Positions 27,477 to 35,855 of a DNA stretch of 64,000 nt are shown here, one piece after another. The notes beneath the pieces were generated by a model. The model searched no databases. It saw nothing but the letters and a program-made list of their open reading frames with translations, and had not been told where the DNA came from. How positions within the stretch are numbered: position 1 is the first letter of the stretch; each line of letters starts with the position of its first letter. The DNA comes from Salinisphaera sp. (GTDB taxonomy: Bacteria; Pseudomonadota; Gammaproteobacteria; Nevskiales; Salinisphaeraceae). The stretch spans positions 1 through 64,000 of the forward strand of contig JAQIBT010000055.1 of NCBI GenBank assembly GCA_027858915.1. The letters run 5' to 3'. Both the position numbers and the translations under genes were made by a program.

Positions 27477-27523
27477 GAGCTTGCTCCGATCTGCTTGGGG
27501 GGGCGGGGCGAATCACATGGAAT

Positions 27524-27549
27524 AAAAAAAACCCGCGGCAAGCCGCGAG
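27524..27549 (-). terminator. Leftward rho-independent terminator upstream of the acetamidase gene
   Basis: On the minus strand, CTCGCGGC/GCCGCGGG (one G-U pair) is followed by eight T residues. It lies about 50 bp upstream of the acetamidase start and would stop transcripts coming from the right. A second short hairpin (CGCAGC/GCTGCG) lies near 27588-27601. Confidence 0.65.
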
Positions 27550-27656
27550 GTATTGTCTTGGTACTCGCTACGCATCGATTAGTCATGTCGCAGCAAGCTG
27601 CGGGGAGTTAAATCCGCAGGGAATAAAACGAAAAATAGCACATGTCGACCATGCGT

Positions 27657-27752
27657 GAACCGGTTCGTCGCGTCTGGATCGACAAAGCGAATGGCAAGCA
27701 ACGGCCGGTGGGCATACCGACGATTCGGGACCGGGTGGCAGAGACGGCGGCA
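27657..27752 (+). pseudogene. ltrA-like: Group II intron reverse transcriptase remnant
   Basis: About 32 codons read PVRRVWIDKANGKQRPVGIP followed by TIRDRVAETA. This matches the early RT block of group II intron proteins (RPxGIPTxRDRxxQ). The frame then runs into unrelated sequence. It is a scrap without the catalytic YADD region and next to the truncated ATPase at 27865. Confidence 0.75.
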
Positions 27753-27864
27753 AACGAACGCTGCCCGGAAAACCAAGCGAGGTATCCCCCAAGGCGCCCA
27801 TCTCACCGCGACGGGCCAACCTCTACTTGTTTGAATGCCAATATGCAGCGTGCATGTATGTGCC

Positions 27865-28506
27865 TTATTCCTTCACGCTAGCCACCGCATCGAAAAACAA
27901 CGCCGGCCGTTGCCAGAGCGAGTTGACGAAGATCGCGGTCACGCTGGCGGCCATCGCCACCATCGCCCAGACCGGATAGATGAGCCCGGTGGCGGCCAGC
28001 GGGATATCGATGCCGTTGAAGGCAAACGCTAGACTCACGTTCTGCAGCATCTTGCGATAGCCCCAGCGGTTGATTTCCCAGGCGGTGATCACGGCCCCGA
28101 CCTGGCCGTTGAGGATGATGATGTCGGCGGCATCGATATCGGTACCGCTGCCCATGGCAATGCCGACATCGGCTTGCATCAGGGCCGGAGCGTCGTTGAT
28201 GCCGTCGCCGACCATCGCGACCCGCGCGCCGAGCTGCATCGTGCGCAGCGTCTCGGCCTTGTCGGCGGGCAGCACACCGGCATGGACCTCGTCGATCCCG
28301 GCGCGTTCGGCGATATGGCGGGCGGTGCGTTCGTTGTCGCCGATGAGCATGGCCGTGCGGATGCCCAGATCGTGTAGGCGGGTTATGGTCTTGACGGTAT
28401 CGGCGCGCGAGGCATCGCCGAGCGCGATCGCGCCGAGCAACTCATCGCCGCGGGCGACCCCAATCACGGTATGGCCGGCCTGTTCCGACGCTTCGACGCT
28501 ATCGAT
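27865..28506 (-). pseudogene. 5'-truncated YPC-type P-type ATPase
   Basis: The open frame keeps only the C-terminal third of a P-type ATPase related to the gene at 55281-57716: [40 protein letters not shown], then the membrane tail [20 protein letters not shown] and a stop after SVKE. Two residues are missing in GSGTDIDAADI (the complete copy has [13 protein letters not shown]), a 6-bp in-frame loss. No CPC-region, phosphorylation site or start is left. Protein identity to the complete copy is roughly 80% by eye, so it is an older relative and not a fresh duplicate. Confidence 0.88.
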
Positions 28507-28585
28507 GCCGCGAAGTCGATCTGGGAGGCCGCACACGAGGCACACGCGTCGGTCAATGTGTGAGTACTTCGGTTGAACTGCGCTC

Positions 28586-29785
28586 TTATTCAGACGGCCA
28601 TAAACGGCCGGCCACGGCCCAAGCAATCAGGGCAATGACACCAAGCACCAGCAGCGTCGAGCGCGGTCCGACCGTCGAACCCAGCGCACCAGCCAGCGGA
28701 TAACCGACCAGCCAGCAGGCATGAGACAACGCAAATTGGGCCGAAAACACCCCCGGACGGCTGCTGCTGTCGCTGGCCACAGTCAGCAGGCGCCCGACCG
28801 GCGTCTGGATCAGACCCAGGCCGATACCCAGCACGAACCAGACGGCAAGCAAGCCGGCAAAACCCGGCAACCAGAAACCACCCACCAGCAATGCCAGGCC
28901 AAGCAACAGGCCGCCGGCGAGCATCGCGGAGCGTTCGGAATGGCGGTCCAGCCAGTGCGGTAGCCATAACGCGGCGAGCATTGAGCCCGCGCCCGAGGCC
29001 ATGAAGGCCTGCGCGACCTGCACATCGCCGCCGCCCAGCGTCTGGCGTACATAGACCACGGTGTTGACAATAATCATGGCCCCGGCGGCGGCCACCCCGG
29101 CGTATAGCGCCAACACCGCGCGCAGCCTATGGATGCCCAGATATCGGCGGACGCCGGCCGATACCCGCTGCCAGACACTGATCGACCCCGTTTCGCCAGC
29201 AACGGCCGGTAGGACGGTCGTCACGACCAGCACCGCCGAACCCAGAAAGGCGAGTCCGTTAAGCATGAACAACTGATTATAGGACACGAGGAACAGAAGT
29301 GCGGCGGCCAGCGCCGGACTGAGCAGATTCTCCAGCTCGTAAGCCAGGCGCGACAGCGACAACGCGCGCGTGTATTGGGCGTCATCAGTCACTACTTCGG
29401 GAATCGTGGCCTGGAAGATGGGTGTAAAGCCCGCCGAGCAGGCGTTTAGCAGAAAGATCAGCACATAGATCTGCCACACCTCCGTCACCCAGGGCAGACA
29501 CAAGACAAACCCCGCCCGCAGTAGGTCCAGCGTCACCAGCAGCGTCTTACGCGGCAAGCGTTGAGCATAGCCGCCAACTACCGGGGCGATCCCCACATAG
29601 GCGATCATCTTGCACGCAAATGCGATGCCTAATACGCGTCCCGCGTTGCCGCCGGCCAGTTCGTAGGCCAGCAGCGCCAACGCGATCGTAGTCAGCCCGG
29701 TGCCGACCAGCGCCGAGATTTGCGCGGCAAACAGGTGCCGATAGACCCGGTTACGCCACAGGCCGCCGATGGGCTTCGTCGTCAT
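28586..29785 (-). CDS. MFS transporter, putative Ni/Co exporter (NreB-like)
   Basis: 399 aa with about 12 membrane helices. MFS/EntS-NreB features are NRVYRHLFAAQISALVGTGL, GYAQRLPRKTLLVTLDLLRA, and FTPIFQATIPEVVTDDAQYT. It is transcribed away from an RcnR-like regulator, with a G-tract operator between them, which is the basis for suggesting Ni or Co. It lacks the His-rich tail of some NreB proteins, and drug efflux cannot be excluded. Confidence 0.78.
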   Translation of the reverse strand: MTTKPIGGLWRNRVYRHLFAAQISALVGTGLTTIALALLAYELAGGNAGRVLGIAFACKMIAYVGIAPVVGGYAQRLPRKTLLVTLDLLRAGFVLCLPWVTEVWQIYVLIFLLNACSAGFTPIFQATIPEVVTDDAQYTRALSLSRLAYELENLLSPALAAALLFLVSYNQLFMLNGLAFLGSAVLVVTTVLPAVAGETGSISVWQRVSAGVRRYLGIHRLRAVLALYAGVAAAGAMIIVNTVVYVRQTLGGGDVQVAQAFMASGAGSMLAALWLPHWLDRHSERSAMLAGGLLLGLALLVGGFWLPGFAGLLAVWFVLGIGLGLIQTPVGRLLTVASDSSSRPGVFSAQFALSHACWLVGYPLAGALGSTVGPRSTLLVLGVIALIAWAVAGRLWPSE

Positions 29786-29807
29786 GATGCAGTGCTCGGG
29801 TAATAGA

Positions 29808-29819
29808 ATAGGGGGCTAT
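29808..29819. promoter_or_regulatory. RcnR-type operator
   Basis: ATAGGGGGCTAT is an inverted repeat (ATAG/CTAT) around a G-tract, like the TACT-G6-N-AGTA sites of RcnR. It overlaps a TATACT hexamer (29817-29822) that could be the -10 of the regulator gene and lies 23 bp from the start of the divergent MFS gene. Confidence 0.7.
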
Positions 29820-29851
29820 ACTATCTTAGTGACCCATGGCGAGAAACCAAC

Positions 29852-30124
29852 GTGCACACGATCCGCGAGAAACAGAAGCTATTAAACCGAGTACGCCGTA
29901 TTCGGGGCCAGATGGAGGCGGTTGAGCGGGCGCTCGAAGACGAAAAAGAGTGCGCCGACGTAATGCAGCGAATTGCTGGCGTGCGCGGTGCCCTCAATGG
30001 CCTGATGGCCGAAGTGCTCGAGGACCATATCCACGAGCACGTGGCCGCCGAGACACTGGCGGCTGAGCAACGGTCCGAAGGCGCGGCCGAACTCATCGAT
30101 ATCGTCCGCGCTTATCTGAAATAA
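29852..30124 (+). CDS. rcnR-like: RcnR-like metal-responsive repressor
   Basis: 90 aa from a GTG giving (M)HTIREKQKLLNRVRRIRGQM, nearly the E. coli RcnR start. Ligand positions match the RcnR H-C-H-H set: His2, the Cys in EKECADVM, and both His in LEDHIHEHVA. RcnR senses Ni(II) and Co(II) and de-represses efflux genes. Here the targets would be the divergent MFS gene and the P-type ATPase 14 bp downstream. Confidence 0.9.
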   Translation: MHTIREKQKLLNRVRRIRGQMEAVERALEDEKECADVMQRIAGVRGALNGLMAEVLEDHIHEHVAAETLAAEQRSEGAAELIDIVRAYLK

Positions 30125-30138
30125 CGCCGGAGTTCGCC

Positions 30139-32148
30139 ATGTCCGCCCAGAAAACACCCCCGCATCAGTCATTGGCCGATGACGCCCAGGCGAGAACGGT
30201 CGCGCCCGACGCCTCGCATCATCACGATCATGGCTCGCATGGCCATCATCGTGGCGACGACGGTCATGGGCATGATCACGACCATTCGTTCGAGTGGCCT
30301 GAGGCGTTGCGCATCGGTCTGGTCGCCTTGGCCTCGGTACTCCTGTGGTTTCGCGTCTGGGAACCGGTTTCGGCGATCAGCCTCATCGGGGTCGCCGGTC
30401 TGCTGATCGGCGGCTGGCCGATTCTCAAGGAGGCATTCGAGAACGTTATCGCGCGGCGTATGACCATGGAGCTGTCGATGACGATCGCGATCGCCGCGGC
30501 CGCCGCGATTGGCGAATTCTTTACTGCCCTGGTCATCACCTTGTTCGTGCTGGTCGCCGAAGTGCTGGAAGGCTTGACCGTCGGCCGCGGCCGCAAGGCG
30601 ATCCGCGATCTGCTCGAGTTTCTGCCCGACGAAGTGTCGATTCGCCGGGCCGGTGCTATTCGGGCCGTTGCGGCGCAGGAATTGGCGGGGGGTGACACGG
30701 TCCTGGTCGCGCCGGGTGGCCGACTACCCGTCGATGGCGTGGTGCTTTCAGGGCATTCGTTCGTCGACGAATCCCGTATCACCGGCGAATCCATGCCGGT
30801 AGAGAAGACCGCAGGCGCGCCGGTCTTCGCCGGCTCCATCAACCAGTCCGGCGCGCTGGAGATTGCCGCCGAGCGGATCGGCCGGGATACGAGTTACGGC
30901 AAGATCATCGAGGCGGTCGAACGGGCCGAGCAATCTCGCGCGCCGGTCCAGCGGCTGGCGGATCGCCTGGCCGGTTATCTCGTGTATTTCGCGCTCGCTG
31001 CGGCTGTCCTGACTTTCCTGATCACGCGTGATATCTATTCCACGATCTCGGTGATCATCGTTGCCGGGGCCTGCGGTATCGCCGCCGGCACGCCGCTGGC
31101 CATCCTCGGCGCGATCGGCCGGTCAGCGCGATTAGGCGCGATTGTCAAAGGCGGCGTCCATCTGGAAACCCTCGGTCAGGTCGACACGGTCGTGCTCGAC
31201 AAGACCGGTACGCTGACCTTCGGCCGACCCGAAGTGCAGCATGTCGTACCGGTCGCCGGCATCACCCGCGAAGAGCTGCTCGATGCCGCGGCGGCCGCCG
31301 AGTTGCGCTCCGAGCACCCACTCGGCAAGGCAATCGTCGCGTATGCCCAACGCCAGAACCGCCCGGCGGTCGAACCGACGCGCTTCGATTACACCCCAGG
31401 GCGTGGCATCTCGACCCAGGTCGGCGAGGCCACGGTCCTGGTCGGCAACCGCCCCTGGATGGCGGATCACGGGATCAACGTGCCGACCGCGTTTGATCAG
31501 GACAGCGAGACCGGCTCGGAAGTCTTGGTTGCGCGCGACGGCCACTTGCTGGGCGCCATCGAGATCGCGGATACCGTACGGCCTGAAGCCCAACGCGCCG
31601 TCGAAGCCTTGCATCGGATGGGTATCCGGGTGGTGCTCCTGACGGGAGACGCTCGTCGGGTGGCGGATGCGGTGGGTACGGCGCTCGGCATTCAAGATAT
31701 CGAAGCGCAATTGCTGCCCGAGGACAAGCTGGCGCGTATTCAGGCACTGGTCGGCGGCAGGCACAAGATTGCCATGGTCGGCGACGGGGTCAATGATGCC
31801 CCGGCCCTGGCCCAGGCAGATGTCGGCATCGCCATGGGATCGGGTACCGACGTGGCACAGGAAAGTGCTGACGTGGTGCTGTTGGGCAACGATCTCGAAC
31901 GCTTCGTCAAGACGCTCGTCGTGGCCCGGCGCACGCGCGGCATCATCTGGCAAAACTTTGTGGGTACCATCGGTGTCGACGCGCTCGGCATTGCACTGGC
32001 GGCCTTCGGGTTCCTCGACCCGCTGCTCGCGGCGGCTATCCATGTCATCTCGGAGCTGATCTTCATCCTCAACTCGGCTCGACTCCTGCCGGCACCTGAG
32101 AAAACCAAGGCGGCAGCGGCGCCCGAATCCGAATCCGCGGCAGCATAA
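30139..32148 (+). CDS. Heavy-metal P-type ATPase with His-rich N-terminus and altered CPC motif
   Basis: 669 aa. The start is followed by a His-rich segment (HHHDHGSHGHHRGDDGHGHD) in place of an HMA domain. P-type motifs are ITGESMPVEK, DKTGTLTFG (about 354), [27 protein letters not shown] and GSGTDVAQES. The transmembrane motif that is normally CPC reads GACGIAAGTPLA near residue 310: one Cys stays but Cys-Pro are Gly-Ala. The last helix has HVISELIFILNSARLLP. The RcnR-like gene just upstream and the His-rich start favour Ni/Co/Zn as substrate. It does not match the classic CPC subgroups. Confidence 0.9.
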   Translation: MSAQKTPPHQSLADDAQARTVAPDASHHHDHGSHGHHRGDDGHGHDHDHSFEWPEALRIGLVALASVLLWFRVWEPVSAISLIGVAGLLIGGWPILKEAFENVIARRMTMELSMTIAIAAAAAIGEFFTALVITLFVLVAEVLEGLTVGRGRKAIRDLLEFLPDEVSIRRAGAIRAVAAQELAGGDTVLVAPGGRLPVDGVVLSGHSFVDESRITGESMPVEKTAGAPVFAGSINQSGALEIAAERIGRDTSYGKIIEAVERAEQSRAPVQRLADRLAGYLVYFALAAAVLTFLITRDIYSTISVIIVAGACGIAAGTPLAILGAIGRSARLGAIVKGGVHLETLGQVDTVVLDKTGTLTFGRPEVQHVVPVAGITREELLDAAAAAELRSEHPLGKAIVAYAQRQNRPAVEPTRFDYTPGRGISTQVGEATVLVGNRPWMADHGINVPTAFDQDSETGSEVLVARDGHLLGAIEIADTVRPEAQRAVEALHRMGIRVVLLTGDARRVADAVGTALGIQDIEAQLLPEDKLARIQALVGGRHKIAMVGDGVNDAPALAQADVGIAMGSGTDVAQESADVVLLGNDLERFVKTLVVARRTRGIIWQNFVGTIGVDALGIALAAFGFLDPLLAAAIHVISELIFILNSARLLPAPEKTKAAAAPESESAAA

Positions 32149-32151
32149 GGC

Positions 32152-32331
32152 GTGGCCGTCGCTTCACCGTGCATCGACATCTGCAAGCTCGACCGCAAGA
32201 CGGACCTGTGTGTCGGGTGTTTCCGCACGGGAACCGAAATTCGTCAGTGGCGCAAGCTCAGCGACCCCAGACGCCGTCGAATCCTCGCCGAACGCTGTCG
32301 ACGTGAAGCGAAGTTGGCCTTGCGCCGCTGA
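32152..32331 (+). CDS. DUF1289 small protein
   Basis: 59 aa from a GTG three bases after the ATPase stop. It carries the DUF1289 pattern SPCIDICKLDRKTDLCVGCF with RTGTEIRQWRKLSDPRRRRI. The four cysteines suggest a metal or iron-sulfur site. It is likely co-transcribed with the ATPase. Family function is not established. Confidence 0.82.
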   Translation: MAVASPCIDICKLDRKTDLCVGCFRTGTEIRQWRKLSDPRRRRILAERCRREAKLALRR

Positions 32332-32476
32332 CGACCAAGTTCGAATCATGGTAACGATGGGCACCATCGACTGGCCGTGGACAGATACCCAGATCACCAT
32401 GCGTACAATATCGCGGGCAGCGCCCGTTCCGTCGTTCTGCTGCTGGCGCGGACACTTAGCGCACGATTTTCGTGTC

Positions 32477-32556
32477 ATGAGTTGCCCCCGATAACCGCTT
32501 AACAGCTCGGCGACCGTCGTCAGCACGAATAGCGCGAACGTGATCAGGGGATTCAA
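32477..32556 (-). pseudogene. Possible YnfA/UPF0060 N-terminal remnant
   Basis: A leftward frame gives LNPLITFALFVLTTVAELLS followed by GYRGQLM, close to the first helix of YnfA-type small transporters (FALFVLTAVAEI). Similarity stops there. It directly follows the broken MerR gene, where ynfA is a known partner. The match is short. Confidence 0.35.
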
Positions 32557-32972
32557 ACCGCACCTCCGTCGTGGCTTTCGGATTCCGACAGTGCGGCGAG
32601 AATGCCGCAATCCTGCATCTGGTGATGACCGCCACAGGCTGCTTGCAGGCGTCGCAGCCGGGCTTCGAGCTCACACAGCTGGCAGATACGGCTTGCCACC
32701 GAATCAAGCTGATTCGCGAGCAGCGTATCCATGGCTTCACAAGGCTGCTGCGGGTGATCGGCCAAGCGGAGCAAGTCGACGACCGACGCAATGGAAAACC
32801 CCAGTTCGCGTGCACGATTAACGAATGCCAGGCGCTCGATATCCGCCGACTGGTAGTAGCGATAGCCGTTGTTGCCACGTTGCGCGGGCGGCAACAATCC
32901 CACTCACTCGTAACACCGGATCGTGGAGGCCGGACATCCGGCTTGCCGCGCTGCGTCCGCTATCGTGAACAT
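32553..32972 (-). pseudogene. MerR-family regulator (CadR/ZntR-like) with in-frame stop
   Basis: From an ATG at 32972 the frame reads MFTIADAARQAGCPASTIRC then YE, a TGA at 32904-32906, and VGLLPPAQRGNNGYRYYQSA without frame change. The stop sits in the wing of the DNA-binding domain (normally YEREGLL). The rest is a full effector domain: coiled coil, then CGGHHQMQDCGILAAL and an upstream cysteine, as in Cd/Zn/Pb sensors. A point mutation to TGA is the simplest explanation. Translation could restart at the GTG at 32903, but that product would lack the helix-turn-helix. Confidence 0.85.
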
Positions 32973-33006
32973 TGCCTGTCTTGTACTTCCCACACGCCAC
33001 CGCGGC

Positions 33007-33172
33007 GACAATGTGAATATGCGTTCCTCCTGGATCTGTTCGCGAATGGTGGCGTGTTAATCGCCGCAATTCTAGTCGCGTTCACGAACAGCGTATGGCC
33101 TGACGTCGCAGTGGGCACGATCATCGCGGGATTATTCCTGCATTCATCGATGGATGTCTTGCGTGATGCACG
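33007..33172 (+). pseudogene. Remnant of a cation diffusion facilitator
   Basis: The rightward strand reads DNVNMRSSWICSR, then after a frame change NGGVLIAAILVAFTNSVWPD and VGTIIAGLFLHSSMDVLRDA. These are the fifth and sixth helix regions of CDF proteins; the intact gene at 35852-36478 has the matching DINMRAMWLCTRND and WPDWIVGALVALLF. The N-terminal half is missing, and the frame break removes the RND segment. Confidence 0.7.
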
Positions 33173-33364
33173 AACGTGCTTTTCGACCCGGCTACCGTGC
33201 CTGTTAACGAATAAGGCGTCGGCGACCTTTTCCTTATTGGCCAAACCCGCAATTGTGTAACGCAGTTATACAAACATATATTCAACTATAACAGTGACGA
33301 AGCCGTTCAGCGACAGACCACCCCGCGTGTCAGTCGTTCGAGCGTAGCGAAAACGGAGCTTTTT

Positions 33365-34318
33365 ATGAGTCATGATCATAGCCATCACGATCACAGCCAT
33401 GCCATTTCTGCCGATGCTGATCGACGCTATCTGTATACCGCCCTCGGGCTGCTAGTCGCCTTCATGGTGGTCGAGGTGGTGGTCGGTATTATCGTCAATT
33501 CGCTGGCATTGATCGCAGACGCCGGCCATATGCTCACCGATGCGGGCGCGATCGGGCTGGCACTGCTAGCCATGCGCTTGGCGAGCCGCCCGGCCAGCGG
33601 ACGGTTCACATTCGGGCTAAAGCGGTCTGAAATCCTGAGCGCACAAGCCAACGGCATCACGCTGCTGCTGTTATCGGCGTGGTTCGTTATCGAGGGCGTT
33701 CTACGGCTGGTCGCACCGCTGCAGGTTGACGGGCTATTCGTCGGGGTGGTGGCGCTTGTCGGCATCGTGTTCAATCTCGGCGCGACCTGGGCACTGAGCA
33801 AGGCCAATCGCGAAAGCCTCAACGTCGAGGGCAGTTTTCAGCATATCCTGACCGACCTCTATGCTTTTATTGCGACCGCAATTGCGGGCTTTGCCATCTG
33901 GTGGACCGGCTGGTATCGCCTGGACGCAGTGGCCGCCCTTATCGTGGCCGGGCTGATGCTCAAGGCGGGCATTGGCCTCGTGCGCGAATCCGGACGCATT
34001 TTCCTCGAGGCCGCTCCCGCCGGCCTGCATCCGGAAATATTGGATGCGGCGATCCGCGATGTACCTGGCGTTCTGGGTGTAGATGATCTGCACGTCTGGG
34101 AAGTCACGTCGGGCATGGCCTGCCTGTCGGGCGATATTCTGGTCGGCGCAAACGCCGACTGCCATGCGATCCGCCGCGCCGTCCAAACGATGCTGCACGA
34201 CGACTTCAAGATTGAGCACAGTACGCTCCAGGCCGAACATGTGGCCGATGACTCGGCGCGTATCGGTACAAGGGAAGGTCCGGGCGATTCCTGTGTGTTC
34301 GCTGGCGGGCACGCATAA
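33365..34318 (+). CDS. czcD: Cation diffusion facilitator, CzcD-like
   Basis: 317 aa Zn/Cd/Co:proton antiporter of the inner membrane. A His-rich start (MSHDHSHHDHSH) precedes six helices with the metal-site pairs DAGHMLTDAGA (helix II) and SFQHILTDLYAF (helix V), and the cytoplasmic domain begins near GVLGVDDLHVWEVTSGMACL. A spaced dyad GTTATA/TATAAC at 33265-33292 lies in its promoter region. It is complete, unlike the neighbouring CDF remnants. Confidence 0.94.
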   Translation: MSHDHSHHDHSHAISADADRRYLYTALGLLVAFMVVEVVVGIIVNSLALIADAGHMLTDAGAIGLALLAMRLASRPASGRFTFGLKRSEILSAQANGITLLLLSAWFVIEGVLRLVAPLQVDGLFVGVVALVGIVFNLGATWALSKANRESLNVEGSFQHILTDLYAFIATAIAGFAIWWTGWYRLDAVAALIVAGLMLKAGIGLVRESGRIFLEAAPAGLHPEILDAAIRDVPGVLGVDDLHVWEVTSGMACLSGDILVGANADCHAIRRAVQTMLHDDFKIEHSTLQAEHVADDSARIGTREGPGDSCVFAGGHA

Positions 34319-34489
34319 ACGATGTCGTCCGGGCGCTCCTTGGCGGAAATGGATCGCTCACAACGGCTGGTGTCAGGTGCAAAACAATAAATTTCGCGAA
34401 AACCGCAATCACGGCACGCCGGGTTACTTTCAGGCCATGAGCGCAGTGCTGTCGTGTTGCTGTCCCTGATTCTCTCGCTCGCCGAAATT

Positions 34490-34505
34490 AAGCCTTTTTA
34501 GGCTT
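34490..34505. other. Perfect short hairpin after czcD
   Basis: AAGCCT-TTTT-AGGCTT can form a six-base-pair stem. It lies between czcD and the methyltransferase and might be a weak terminator, but it has no T-tract. The rest of 34319-34532 shows nothing else. Confidence 0.4.
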
Positions 34506-34532
34506 CATGAGTTGAGTTGCCCGGAAGTTCAT

Positions 34533-35189
34533 ATGGCGTGGGACAAAAACGAGTTTCGCAAGCGCTACAACACACTGGCCCGTATCTACGACCCCGGATT
34601 GGGGTTATATCGAGCTGTTGGTTTGCGTATCGAGACATATCGACAAGAGACCGTTGCTGCGTTGCAACTTCGGCCGGGCGATACCGTGGTCGATCTGGGA
34701 TGTGGTACCGGTTTGAATTTCTCTTATTTACATGCCGCGGTCGGTGACTCCGGTCATATTATCGGTGTGGATCTGACACCGGCGATGTTGGCAAAGGCCA
34801 AGCATCGCGTGCATAAGGCCGGCTGGAACAATGTCACGTTGATCGAGGCGGACATGTCAACGTTCTGTTTGCCGCCGCAGGCGAACGGCATTTTATCGAC
34901 CCTAGCGCTGGCGACTGTGCCCGATTATGGCGACGTGGTCGCGAAAGTCGCATTCACTCTGAATACTGGCGCGCGAATTGCCAATTTTGAGTTGCAATGG
35001 CCGGAGCGCTGGCCAACCTGGCTGGCTCGGTTGGCTGTCTTTTTGAATCGGCCGGCCGGGGTGACACCCGATATCGTCAGGCGCCGACCGGCGACTGCGA
35101 TCGAACGGTACTTCGAGCAGGTTGAGACCCGCGAACTTTATTTTGGCGCCGCTTATATCTGTTCCGGCATGGCTCCGGAAAGGAGCTAA
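34533..35189 (+). CDS. Class I SAM-dependent methyltransferase
   Basis: 218 aa from ATG 34533 (MAWDKNEFRKRYNTLARIYD), with GGAAG upstream; a TTG at 34512 is less likely. Motif I is VVDLGCGTGLNFSYLH, followed by GVDLTPAMLAKAK and IEADMSTFCLPP. It resembles UbiE and phospholipid-type methyltransferases and the paralogue at 8164. It has somewhat lower GC than its neighbours. Substrate unknown. Confidence 0.85.
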   Translation: MAWDKNEFRKRYNTLARIYDPGLGLYRAVGLRIETYRQETVAALQLRPGDTVVDLGCGTGLNFSYLHAAVGDSGHIIGVDLTPAMLAKAKHRVHKAGWNNVTLIEADMSTFCLPPQANGILSTLALATVPDYGDVVAKVAFTLNTGARIANFELQWPERWPTWLARLAVFLNRPAGVTPDIVRRRPATAIERYFEQVETRELYFGAAYICSGMAPERS

Positions 35190-35254
35190 TTACGAGTGTG
35201 TGCCGCCTAAACCAGCCGTAAAAAGCACGTCGATCCCTTGGCCATGCGCGATTT

Positions 35255-35855
35255 TCAGACCATTCTAGCTTCAGTCCACGCCGTAGTGCCCTCTGAAAAT
35301 GCATAAAAGCAAATAGCCAATCCGGCCAGCGGATCGGCCCACCACCAGTGGAACAAGGCGTTTAGTACGAGATCGAGCAACACCGCCCCCGCGAGTCCCC
35401 CATCGACTAGCGTCACACGGGCCTCGGTCTTTGAGTACGGTATTGTCGAGCGCTACGCCCGTGGCGTGTTTGCCCCACGCTAGCGTCAGCATCGCGGCCA
35501 CGGTCAAGACGAGCCAGCCGATACCGGGGAGTGACGCATTAGGATGTACACCGACGGCAAATGCATAGGCAGTTTGTCCCAGGATGTAGAGCCCGAGCGC
35601 AAAAAATGCGATTGAAATCAGGCGCAGTGCCAGCGGCTCGCGGCCGTCGTGGATACCGCGCAAGTGCCAGATCACGACCGTGGACGCGCCGATCTAGACG
35701 AGAGAGTCGAGGCCGAAGCCGGCCAGTGCAATCGAATGGGCGACAATCGCAGCGGCGACGACAATCACCGTGCCCACGACATTCCACGCCAGGGTCACGT
35801 ATTCGAGCCACAAACCGCGCCGTAGTAGCGCGGCGGTCTCAATCTTGTTGGTCAT
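35255..35855 (-). pseudogene. Cation transporter (CDF-like) with nonsense codon and frameshift
   Basis: From ATG 35855 (overlapping the upstream CDF stop by ATGA) the frame reads MTNKIETAALLRRGLWLEYV and GFGLDSLV, then a TAG where the family has Glu (SLIEIGAS). It continues in frame with IGASTVVIWHLRG. A second lesion, one extra base after NTVLK near 35430, shifts the frame; the correct continuation is TEARVTLVDGGLAGAVLLDL to a stop at 35255. This gene belongs to the cation transporter family usually paired with the gene upstream. Two independent hits argue for true decay and not a sequencing error. Confidence 0.88.

Noticed and set aside
33265-33292. Zur box ahead of czcD
   Set aside because: GTTATA and TATAAC are 16 bp apart, too far for the known Zur palindrome; kept only as a dyad note.
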